From positions 558,001-622,000 of the forward strand of contig QNQO01000523.1 of assembly GCA_003290165.1 (NCBI GenBank): 64,000 nucleotides of DNA, given 5' to 3'. This document shows, piece after piece, positions 54,763 to 64,000 of this stretch (position 1 is the stretch's first letter; each line of letters starts with the position of its first letter). The notes beneath the pieces were generated by a model, which was not told where the DNA came from, did no database searches, and saw nothing but the letters and a program-made list of their open reading frames with translations. The position numbers were made by a program, and so were the translations under genes. Source of the DNA: Berberis thunbergii (lineage: Eukaryota > Streptophyta > Magnoliopsida > Ranunculales > Berberidaceae).

Positions 54763-56325
54763 AATGGTGGATAATGTCAAACTTACTGCCAGACAGGAGT
54801 TGTCTTATACTTGCCCTCAAGCTTTTTGAAAAGAGCTTGGTTGATGAAATTGAGTTAATCAGATTTTGGAGCTTGTACCATGTCCCAGGGATTTGGAACT
54901 TGCCCTGCGTTTGCGACTAGGGCTCCATCTTCACCCCCACAGGGAATCCGAACTCCGGTTCCCAGTGCTGGACGACATTTGGTCTTTCTTCTTTTCTCTC
55001 CGTATGCCTCACACTCAATTGGCCTCGACAATAGTTCAACGTATGACTATCGCTTAGTTGAATTCTAGAGGCATTTGTGTGTTGGGCACCCTGCTTGCTT
55101 GCATCCAATAGCAGATGAAATTGAGCCTTGGCAAAAGTATTGGTTTCTGGCTTCATCAATTCCTCATACTTCAGCTTGGAGGATGTCAGGTCCTCAGATT
55201 CTTCCAGTTTGATCTTAGTAAGTTCTTTGTTGTCTTACCCTTTCCGTTCTCGGATGTAGTGCTGACTCAATATGTTGCTTATTTTTTAGAAAGTTTGAGG
55301 CTCCGACCCTCACTGAGTTGGAAGAACAGATAGAGAGGGAGTTTAATGAACTCCCATTGATGTCTATTGAGGAGGTTGCAATGCCGAGTAACGTTGTACG
55401 GAGCGGGCTGCTCAGGTATTCCCATGATGTTTTTTTTGTACCCAGTTCACTGACTGAAGAGGTCAGAGGTCATCATTCAAGAAAAGGAGCCTAGTTATGC
55501 CCAGCCCGACTAGGCTGGCTGAATGGAGGCGAGCATGCCATGCCCCTATTGTTATTTCTAAGAGGAGGCGACTAACTAATCATGTGCTTCTTCTTTGAGC
55601 CGCCATCCTTGTCAGAGAAGGTGGTTGTTATTGTTAGGCATGAGTTATCTTCATTCGTTCAGGATGTGGTCCCAGGGGATCGTCATCTCTTACTGGATAT
55701 GTTATCCCCCTGTTGACTTCAAGAGGGAGCCCACTGGACCAAAGGTCAACATCATGAGTCACCATGGGTCCCTGCGGAGGCTCAAGCTATTGAATCACAT
55801 GATTATGTTGTGGTGCCATCCTGATGCTCGAGGGAGAGTGTTTGCTTTGGAGAAGGCTTTCGCAGACCTGCAGGTGTCATATTCGGGATGCTCTCCATCG
55901 GGTGGATTATTTGACTAATCAACTGCAAGATTCCAGTGTTGCTGTTGACTTGGGGGCCATGCAGACCGTGATGTCCGCGTCTGAAACAGAATTGGTGGTC
56001 ATAAAGGCTCAACTGAAGTCAACCAAAGTCGACCTAGCTTCTACCCGAGCAAAATTGGGCGGGCCCATTCTAAGTTGGAGCACTTAGAAGATCTGTGACA
56101 AGTGGTCGTCCGATCTGCATGCTTATATTACCGGAGGAAGCAAGCCGAGACTAAACGGGTTGTATATACGACGATAGCTTGAGTCTGAAGTTGCTGAGGG
56201 ACTTCACCGCGTTCATGACGCAGAACGCTTATTGTCGGAAGAGTGTTCATACTATGTCACCTTGGTAGGCACGGTGGATTTGGTGCTTCGAGACAGAAGC
56301 TGAAGATAATCGTCAAGGGTTTTTG
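54763..56325 (+). pseudogene. Antisense ORF of Tat2
   Basis: Plus-strand frames in order: MVDNVKLTARQELSYTCPQA (54,763), ASHSIGLDNSSTYDYRLVEF (near 55,030), KFEAPTLTELEEQIEREFNE with LPLMSIEEVAMPSN (near 55,290-55,390). Then come the coiled coil GRVFALEKAFADLQVSY (near 55,830-55,880) and, after a 1-base shift, RDALHRVDYLTNQLQDS and ELVVIKAQLKSTKVDLASTR. The coiled coil matches Tat1's antisense ORF. Several frame breaks are present. Function is unknown in the family. Confidence 0.6.
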
Positions 56326-56819
56326 GGAAATGTTTAGAGCTTTTAGAGGTTATTAGATAAGTGTGGCCCTAGTCTTGACCTCGACTTTGCCTATTATAGG
56401 ATGGCTCTTTCGAAACTATCATGCAGGAAGAAAATCCTGGCTCTTCGGGACACGGCCTGTTGAAGAAGCCATTTTGCCATCTTCTATTCCAAAATAGTTT
56501 GTAATGTCCTTCTCGGAACAAAAACAAAGCTTTTAATGAAAGTCATTTTTTGTAACTTTGTTTTTTGTTTTGTATTGTCGTGCCATTATGTCTTCTTTAG
56601 AAGTTTTCGACCCATACTGTAGGTCGTGGATTAAGTATTTTAAGCCCTACATGCTGGCAAATGGTCTGTATTATCAGTTGAGTTGCATCAAAACTGACTG
56701 TGTTGAGCCACCTTTGTTTATAGGTGAGTTGCTAGGGTCCCTGACGAGTCACCGCCACAAGTCGTGGAACGCTGAATACACTCTTACTCCCTAAGCCGTT
56801 GTTGCTCGTGCATAGCAAA

Positions 56820-58020
56820 CTAGGTGTTGGGATGTTCCAAAAGTCGTTGTTAACAGTAGGACTGACTAAGCGTACTTGGTGAGGTCTGGAGATCATTGGT
56901 TGTTTGGCGAGTCGTTTTCATCAGGCGCAAGAGCACTGATTGGGCCGTGATTAAATTGGCAACCATGGTCTGTAAAGAAGCAGTGGTCCTGTGGAAAGCC
57001 GTCATCATTAGTCAAAGCTGACCAGGCTTTCATCATCCAAATCATTTACTCCCACACAGAGCAAGCTACAGAATTGGGCGTTGATCAAAAAGTTGTTGTC
57101 ATTAGTCGTAACTGGCTAGGCTTACCTGATCGGAATCAACAATTATTGTCCGTAGAAAAATTAATGATCCCCTTGATGAGTCATCGTCATCACGCATGAG
57201 AGCGCTGACTAGACTCCACTTCCTAGGCCATCATTATTCGCACGCAACGGACTAAGCGACGGGTGCACCAGAAGCCGTCGTCATTAGTCGCGAACTGACT
57301 AAGCTTACCTGGTTAGGTTCAATCATTGTCTGTAGAAGTGCAATGACCCCTTAGCGAGTCATCGTCATCAAGCAGAAATCACTAACTAGACTTCCACTTT
57401 TTTAGGCCATTGTCATCCGCGCATAGGGTACTAGGCATCGAGCGCAATAGAAGCAATCATCATCAAGTCGCGAACTAACTAAGCTTACCTGGTTAGTTTC
57501 AGCGATAATTGTGTGTAGAAGAGTAATAATACCTTGGCGAATCATCATCATCAGGCATGAAAGCACTTACTAGACTCCCACTTCCTAGGCCATCGTCATT
57601 CGCGCACAATGGACTAGGCGTCGGGCGCACCAGAAGTTGTTGTCATCAATCGCGATTTGATTAAGCTTACCTGGTTAGGTTCAACAATCATTTTCTATAG
57701 AAGATCAATGATCCATTGGCAAGTCGTCGTCATTAGACATGAAAGCGCTGAATAGACTCCCACTCCTAGGCCATCGTCATCCACATGAAGTTGACTAGGC
57801 GTCGGGCATACTAGAAGTCGTTGTTATTAGTCGCGAACTAACTAAGCTTACCTGGTTAGGTTCGGCGATAGGTTCGGCGATCATTGTTTGTAGACGAGCG
57901 AATGATCCCTTGGTGAGTCATCATCATCAAGCGTGAAAATGTTGACTAGATTCCCACTTCCTATGCCATCGTCATCTGTGCGCAGTGGACTAGGCTTCGG
58001 GCGTGATCTTTCAAATCTGG
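56820..58020 (-). repeat. ~180-bp degenerate tandem repeats in Tat2
   Basis: The phrase CTAAGCTTACCTGGTTAGGT or a close variant recurs near 57,119, 57,299, 57,479, 57,662 and 57,843, spaced about 180 bp. Each has TCATCGTCATCA and AGGCCATCGTCATC-type blocks. Inverted relative to Tat1's repeats and clearly the same family. Confidence 0.78.
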
Positions 58021-58129
58021 CCTTGGCTGGATGATTGGAAGTTGTGTTGGTTGTAACAGACCGCAGTGGAAGTTCCATAAAAGCAAATATCTTTATTGAT
58101 AATATTTTTTTAGGTGCTCTACATTCCAT

Positions 58130-59130
58130 GGTCGTTTAAGTCCATCGCCATTTATGTCTTTCAACTAGTATGTCCTTGGCCTTTTGACTATGGTCACCCT
58201 ATAAGGCCCTTTCCAATTTGGGTTCATTTTTCCTACGCCGACTTTTTTGGTGTTCTGTAAGGTTTTTCTAAGTGCCATGTCTCCCACTCTGAATTCGCAT
58301 GGCTTGACCTTCTTGTTGTAGTATTGCACTATTGATTGCTGGTAGGTAGCTATCTTGGCCGAGGCTAGATCCCACTTTTTCCTCGAGGATGTCTAGTCAA
58401 ACGTGCAAGGCTTCATTTGTTATTGTCTGTTCTAAACCCCTCCAATCAGAAGGTGGGCACTTTGAGTTCCACTAGAACCATGGCTTCTGACTCGTAGGCT
58501 CGGGTGAACGGTGTTTATCAGGTAGGGATTCTTTTGTTGTCCGATATGCCCAGAGTATTCCTGGTAACTCAGAAACCCATTTTCCATTGGCTACGTCAAG
58601 TTTTCTTTTGATTTCTTCCAAGATTGTTTGGTTAGTAACTTCCACTTGGTCGTGGCTTGTGGATGCCCTGGCGAGGATAAATGGTGACTGATGCTTAGAC
58701 TTTCACATAATTTTTAACCTTGATACCTTCGAATTGAGTTCTGTTATCGTTGACCAATACTCTGGGGGTGTCAAATCTTCAGATGATGGTCGCCCATATG
58801 AATTTCTCTATTTGGTTTTGCCCTATCTTAGATAGGGGCTCCAATTCGACCCACTTGGTGAAGTAGTCGACTACCACAAGAAGGAACTTTTTACCGGTTG
58901 ATGCTGGAAGCGGTCCGATGATGTCCATCCCCCATTTTGTGAATGACCATGGATTAGTCATTGGTGTTAGTGGTTGGGTAGGCATGTGTGTGTATGGCAC
59001 GACCTCTGACATTTGTCGTAGTTACAGACAATATCATTGGCGTCTCGTTGCATCGTCGGCCAATAGTACCCAAAGGTTAAAGCCTTGTGGGCAAAGGTTC
59101 TCCCACCTGGATGATTTTCGAATATCCCGT
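58130..59130 (-). pseudogene. Integrase domain of Tat2
   Basis: The zinc-binding end GYYWPTMQRDANDIVCNYDK CQR (near 59,060) is followed by the catalytic core NPWSFTKWGMDIIGPLPAST and FLLVVVDYFTKWVELEPL (58,960-58,840). Then come DTPRVLVNDNRTQF (near 58,760) and TPFTRAYESEAMVLVELKVP (near 58,500). The C-terminal part reads KTLQNTKKVGVGKMNPNWKG PYRVTI (near 58,250-58,180). Stops and shifts occur after WATII and later, so it is inactive. Confidence 0.75.
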
Positions 59131-59204
59131 CGTGGATCTTTCTCAATCTGATTTGTCTCGATAGGGGACATGCATCGGAGCAGGGGTCCGATCACTGACC
59201 TTCT

Positions 59205-60080
59205 TTATAACTTATTGTTTAGGAGAGTGTACCGTACTACTCTGTTTTTGATTGTTTTGGCTTCGGTCGGCAGGGCTTCCCTTTTGATATATTCGAGAAT
59301 CGGAGTCATCCAACTCTCCATTGTGTTTGTAGCACAAACATCACTGGGCTCTTCTTCATCGAGGCTTGATTGGGCTTGGTATTCAATGAGACAGCTCGAG
59401 ACTTTGGCAGAGGCTGAGGCTTCCTTATCTAGCGCATCAACTCTTTTATTGTCATTTCGGGGGAACCACTTATTGCATGGAGTACCTTTTCGTGGTAGGC
59501 TATCATGAGGGGATCTTTGTTGTTGAACTCTCCTATGACTTGGGTTGACTACCAACCTTGAGTTGATGTACGCCATTAGGTGATCTATCCCGATCCCCAT
59601 GGCTAGCTTTAGGCCGAACAAAAGGGTCTCATATTCGGCTTCGTTATTTGAGGCGGGAAAATTGAATCTAACAACTTTCTTGAGGGTGAGGCAACTTGGA
59701 GAACGGAATGTGATTCCAGCTCTGCTTACTTTTCCCGTCGATGACCCATCACAACACAAGGTCCATGCTTGATTGTTTGAATCTTGGGCTTGAAGGTCTG
59801 TCATTCGTTCTTTTCCGCCGGTAAACTCGGCGATGAAGTCAACCATTGCTTGGAATTTGATGGTGGTTCTTGGGGCATAGCTTATGTCAAACTGCCCGAG
59901 TTTTATCGGCCATTTCACCATCCTGTCGGATAACTCTGGCTTGTGTAGTACCGTGCGGAGCGGGTGCTTGGTTAGAACTGTTATAAAGTGGGTCTGAAAA
60001 TAAGGCCTCAATTTCCTCGAGGACACGACCAGTGCCAGGGTTAACTTTTCCAGGTCTGGGTAGTGTGCCTCTGCTTCCAT
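59205..60080 (-). pseudogene. RNase H region of Tat2 pol (291 codons open)
   Basis: One long open frame begins within the RT connection (YPDLEKLTLALVVSSRKLRP, TVLTKHPLRTVLHKPELSDR, KWPIKLGQFDISYAPRTTIK). It continues into the RNase H domain: AWTLCCDGSSTGKVSRAGIT with the first Asp, NNEAEYETLLFGLKLA with the Glu, and MAYINSRLVVN, where Asn replaces the usual Asp. The loss of that carboxylate would remove activity. This is the best-preserved coding block of the Tat elements here. Confidence 0.82.
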
Positions 60081-61100
60081 TAAGTTCTTGCTGGCGATAT
60101 ATACTGGACTTTAGATTCGCCGCTCATCTCGCACAAGGGCTGAGTTGACGACATGCTTGGAAACGGACAAGTATAAGTATTTCCCTTGTCGGTTTTGAGA
60201 GCAGTTCGGTGCACCCCATGTACGCCTTCAAACTCTGGAAGACTTGTTCACACTCTTCATCCCATGAGAATCATTTACTTCCTCTCAGTATTTTGAAGAA
60301 AGGAAGGCATTTGTCGAATGATTTAGATATAAATCATGTCACCTTGATGTGACGCTTCAGTCAGCAAATACTTCAATATGAACATCAATCAACCGTTACC
60401 ACATATCCCGCACTTCTTTTTGGCAAATGGAAAAAGGCCTCCTATTAAGGCATTTGTCAAATGATTTAGTTATAAACCTGTTAAGTGTTGCCACCCTCCC
60501 AGTCACGCTCTGAACATTTCTGAGCTGGCTGGTCTTTTGTGTTAAAAAGAGCCTGAATCTGCTTTGGATCAGCTTCAATTGCTCTTTGGTTCACTATGTA
60601 GCCTAGGAATTTCCCTAACTCAACTCCAAACATAAAACTTTTGTGGGTTGAGTTTCATCTGATACTTTCAGAGTTAGTTGAATGCTTCGGTGAGGTCTAC
60701 TATGTGGTCGGGGCTTTGGAGGCTCTTGACAAGCATATCGTCTATGTAGACCTCCATCTTCTTACCGATTTGTTATTTGAACATTCAGTTTACTTGTCGT
60801 TGATACGTCGCACCTGCGTTCTTCAAGCCGAACGACATCACCCTATAGCAGTATATTCATCTTTCAGTTTTTTAAAGAGGTATTCTCTTTATCCGAGGGG
60901 TGCATTAATACCTAGTTGTAGTCTTAGTAGGCGTCCATTAAGCTCAAGAGGTTGTGTCCAGATGTGGCATATGGTGGAAGTGGGAAACTGTCCTTCGGGC
61001 AAGCTTTGTTCAAGTTTGTTTAGTCTACGCAGACTCTCCAATTTCTGTTTTTCTTCCTTACCAATATGATGATTGTCAGCCAGTTCGGGTATCACACTTC
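60081..61100 (-). pseudogene. Reverse transcriptase domain of Tat2 pol
   Basis: Minus-strand pieces: NWRVCVD, stop, TNLNKACPKDSFPLPP (near 61,050) and the catalytic motif MEVYIDDMLVKS (60,756-60,721) with YxDD intact. Frameshifts separate the pieces. It copies element RNA into DNA in intact relatives. Confidence 0.75.
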
Positions 61101-61449
61101 TTTGATATTGTCTGCATTGAATAACAGTTGTACCTCCTCGTTGATGATTTTAGTTCTTTCAGGCGCCACGGGCTTATTCTTTTGCCATATGGTTTTCCTT
61201 GTGGGGTCCACCTCTAGGCGATGAGTGAGTATTGATGGGTCGATTCCCACCAAGCATGGTTCAGGAAAAGATGTCCTGGTTCCGTTGTAGTAGCATTGGC
61301 AGCAGTTCCGTTAATTGTTTGATCAAGCGGGAACCTATTTGAAAGGCCTTATTGTTGAGAGGGTTGTCGAGGTGAGCCGTGATGGTTTCTTCCTCCGATT
61401 GAACGAGGTTGGGTCTACCCCGAGGGCTTACTGGAGCTTCATCGTTCGA

Positions 61450-61960
61450 GATTGGTTGATTTATCTCAACTTATTTGGCAGGATTAAGTGACATCTTAGC
61501 GGTGAGACTAGTTGCCAACTGAAAGTTACACAGTTGTTGTGGGGTCATGTATTGGCATTCTCTAGCAGCTGCTTGCTCGCCTCGTATGGTACCGACCGTT
61601 TGGTTGAGTGGGTACTTGATACATTGGGGTAGAGTGGAAACTATTGTTCCCATTTGGTGTAGCCATGGTCTCCCCAAAACAACGTTATAGGTGGATGGTG
61701 TGTCGTCACTATAGTCTCCCGCGACTAGTGTTACCTTTATTTTTCCCACCAGAAACTACTTTTCGCCGCTGAAATCAATCATTGAACGACTATCTAAATT
61801 AGAACTTCTTCCCTTAGTTGTATGTTGTGGAACGTGCGAAGGAATAAAATGTTCAATGAGCTTCCTGTGTCCACCGAGGATCTCCTTACTTCCTAACTTG
61901 CTAGGGAGATCGTTATTACCATAACGTCATTATGCAGAAGCTGGATGCCCTGGAAGTCTT
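61450..61960 (-). pseudogene. Aspartic protease domain of Tat2
   Basis: SVDTGSSLNILFLRTFHNIQ (near 61,890-61,830) holds the DTG motif. After a frame break come DDTPSTYNVVLGRPWLHQMG and STLPQCIKYPLNQTVGTIRG (61,710-61,590). It matches the protease of Tat1 (DAPSTYNIIL, STLHQCIKY). Confidence 0.75.
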
Positions 61961-62029
61961 TGTTCGTAAAGGCTAGTAATATAAGAGGATCATGGCTCTA
62001 GGCGTGTGACGTCGGTCGCCACATATCTA

Positions 62030-62826
62030 TAAAGACCTTTAATGGACTATGCAAAATTTTGGGGTTTGAGGGAACAATAAGGGTTTTACCCTTGGGTGGC
62101 TACGACATGGTGCTAGGGGCTGATTGGTTGAAACCATATGGCGACATCATAATTAATCTCAAGAAACTTCAAATAACCTAGACCATTGAAGGAAGACCTG
62201 TGGCCTTGCAGGGAGTCACAAATGAAGGTTCTCTTCATCTCATGGAAGCCAAGGGTATATCAAGATTTATCAAGAAGCGCTCCACCTATTTTATTGGGAA
62301 ACTATTCTCTATCACGGAAGAAATCACTAAGAGCCTATATCACACCCAAGGCTAACTCAAATATTGGCTGACTTCCAAGATGTCTTCCAGATACCTAAGC
62401 AACTACCACCTACTAGAACTTTTGACCACAAGATACCAATTAAACCAAACACCTAATCCCATTCTCAACATCCCTACAAGATCCCTTATATGCAAAAGAC
62501 TATTGTAGAACAACTTATACAAGATATGCTTCAGGCGGATCTTATCCAGCATTCTCACAGCCCCTTTGTTGCTCCCATACTTCTAGTAAAGAAAATGATG
62601 GTTCTTGGAGATTCTGTGTCGATTACCAGAGGCTAAATGAGATGACCGTCAAGGATAACTTCCTTATGCCATTAATAGATAAGCTTTTGGATGAACTACA
62701 TGGAGCTACAATATTTTCCAAGTTGGATTTTAGATTCGGATGCCATCAGATACTTGTACACCCTCCGGACATCCATAAAACAACATTCAAAACCCACCAT
62801 GGGCATTTTGAGTTCAAGGTTATGCT
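62030..62826 (+). pseudogene. Ty3/gypsy pol fragment of another lineage (protease to RT)
   Basis: Plus strand: RVLPLGGYDMVLGADWLKPY and IEGRPVALQGVTNEGSLHLM (near 62,080-62,245), the protease end. Then comes the RT start: [72 protein letters not shown] and [16 protein letters not shown]. Frames are broken. The sequence differs from Tat and looks like a chromovirus-type polyprotein. It ends abruptly at 62,826, before the YxDD box, where a CACTA-like terminus begins. Confidence 0.75.
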
Positions 62827-64000
62827 CACTACAACACAAGTGCCTTTCAATAACACTTAATATAGCGTTTTTTCCACTTGTTTTATGAAAAGCCTTGTTT
62901 TAATAGCATTACAATAAAAACGCTACAAAAGTGAAAGCGGGAAATAAAAAGTATGGCGCCGCTCGAATTTCACTTGAAAGTTTAGAAAAGCCCTCGACTC
63001 TCTAACAAAACATGCGCCCAATTCCAATTTCTTTCATTAAGGAATACAGGGAGAGGGTAGAGAGAACGAGGGAGGGAGGGAGATCCGATAGAGAGTGAGC
63101 AAGGGAGAGAGCCAGATTCAGGGAGAGAGATCAAGGGAGAGAGTGAGGAAGAGAGATCGATCCAAGGAGAAAAAGCGAGATCCATGGAGAAAAAATTAGG
63201 CTAGATGGGTTTTTGTTAATTGTAGCCATAGATTTATAACTTCCTTGTTGTTGTTGTTACCTTGTTGATTTGTTACTTGTATATGTTTCAGTTTGTTGGT
63301 ACAATTTGTAGAGAGAATGGAAGTGAAGAGAAGAGGTTCTTGTTGTTGTTGTTGGTGATAAGAGGAATAGAGCAATAAGAAGGTGGTTAAGAGGGATTTA
63401 TGTCGGTTGGTTCTGATCTGATCATCTGTGGAGCTCAAGAGAAGCTCTGGGTTTCTTTCTCTCCTCAATATCTGTTTCTTTTTTTGTTGCTTATTTTAGT
63501 GCTTGTTTCCCTGTGTATGCATATTTGTTGCCGGCTCAAATAGGGGTTGCAACCAGTTTCAATGCGATTGAGATGAAAACGGTCAGTTAGGAGAAATTTT
63601 TCATACCCTTTTTTTATCTGTGGTTTAATAGGTTTTGGGTATTGTGATTTTGTTTTGTAAGGCTGGTTCTGGCTGGAGTCGAACCTTTTGGGGATTTTCA
63701 TATAAAACGTTTTTTGTATCTCTTCTTGTTTTTCAAAAGCTGTTTAACTTGAGATTGTTAGAGGGACGGATTTAACAAGGCAATCTGTCTGATAGACTGG
63801 TTTGTTATTCTTTCTTCATTCTATTTTTGCTCTGATTTCGGGTTGCTAAGCATGCCAGTTAAACAAGTCTTTCATCTTTGGTTTCCAGTCTAAAACATTC
63901 GTTAAGATTTTCTTGTTCCACATGCAGAATGTTGATGCCTGCCTTCCTGTGGAAGACGTGGAGAAACAACTTGTTCAATGTGTACTGGATTATGTTAGCA
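62827..64000. mobile_element. Left end of the second CACTA-like family, running off the window
   Basis: It starts CACTACAACACAAGTGCC, a typical CACTA terminus different from A and B. It is followed by AGCGTTTT/AAACGCT subterminal units (62,873, 62,918). A right end of the same family is the remnant at 18,974-18,989. Inside follow a GA-rich leader-like stretch (63,045-63,190) and an intron-like region. The other end is not in the window. Confidence 0.65.
63928..64000 (+). CDS. Possible exon at the window edge, unidentified
   Basis: After a TTCCACATGCAG acceptor the frame reads NVDACLPVEDVEKQLVQCVL then DYVS to the end of the window. It has a protein-like composition and the upstream GA-rich leader and intron resemble a gene start. 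I do not recognise the protein. It may be a captured host gene inside the CACTA-like element. Confidence 0.35.

Larger units (their letters stand above)
53799..61990 (-). mobile_element. Tat2: Tat-type Ty3/gypsy retrotransposon, minus strand, 5' truncated
   Basis: On the minus strand the order is protease (61.9-61.45 kb), RT (61.1-60.1 kb), RNase H, integrase (to 58.1 kb), ~180-bp tandem repeats (58.0-56.8 kb), an ORF antisense to pol (54.8-56.1 kb on the plus strand), polypurine tract and 3' LTR (54,483-53,799). gag and the 5' LTR are missing: the element is cut near 62,000 by an unrelated gypsy fragment. It shows what Tat1 has lost. Confidence 0.82.

Noticed and set aside
1..64000. CRISPR array or bacterial-type operon
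   Set aside because: The direct repeats found are subterminal transposon repeats, LTRs or satellites-like units, and the genes have introns; the DNA is a plant nuclear genome.

Overview
The window is nuclear DNA of a flowering plant, most likely a eudicot. It has AT-rich introns with GT/AG borders, fragments of plant gene families (ERD6-like sugar transporter, ADH-like dehydrogenase, cobalamin-independent methionine synthase, urease, ABCC transporter, P5A ATPase) and a dense nest of plant transposons. The species cannot be named from the sequence. I see no intact, clearly functional host gene; nearly everything is transposon or broken gene.

Layout. 1-4.75 kb: a fragment resembling the N-terminal part of an SPT5-like/KTF1 protein, an unrecognised multi-exon gene remnant, and the 5' exons of a decayed ERD6-like transporter. 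4,756-14,445: CACTA element A (9.7 kb, ATG target duplication) inside an intron of that transporter, whose next exon resumes at 14,545. 14,704-16,232: a short hAT-like element. 16.3-18.4 kb: an ADH-like pseudogene. 18.6-19.0 kb: end of a second CACTA family. 19.0-22.4 kb: 3' part of a Tat-type Ty3/gypsy element (Tat3). 22.4-26.75 kb: old LTR-retrotransposon sequence containing a complete TRIM element (23,480-24,074). 26,759-35,526: Tat1, with two LTRs, gag, protease, tandem repeats and an antisense ORF, flanked by GTATT. 36,163-52,143: CACTA element B (16 kb, TCA target duplication), with TNPD-like and En/Spm-type (TNPA-like) genes and captured host exons, inserted in another copy of the 22.4 kb repeat. 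53.8-62.0 kb: Tat2 on the minus strand, with the fullest pol. 62.03-62.82 kb: a different Ty3/gypsy fragment. From 62,827: the left end of the second CACTA family, running off the window.

How the parts relate. A and B belong to one CACTA family: the same CACTACACCAAAA terminus, nearly identical first ~130 bp and the same palindromic subterminal repeats. B is the coding member, now frameshifted; A carries no transposase and has filled up with host gene pieces (methionine synthase 5' exons, ABCC transporter, ABC1-type kinase, urease). B carries WD40, LRR receptor kinase and P5A ATPase pieces. All seven recognised fragments point right to left, the direction in which B's transposase genes are read. 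In A the methionine synthase start codon and first exons lie upstream of the ABCC exons with splice signals kept, so a chimeric spliced transcript is possible. This is the most interesting structure in the window.
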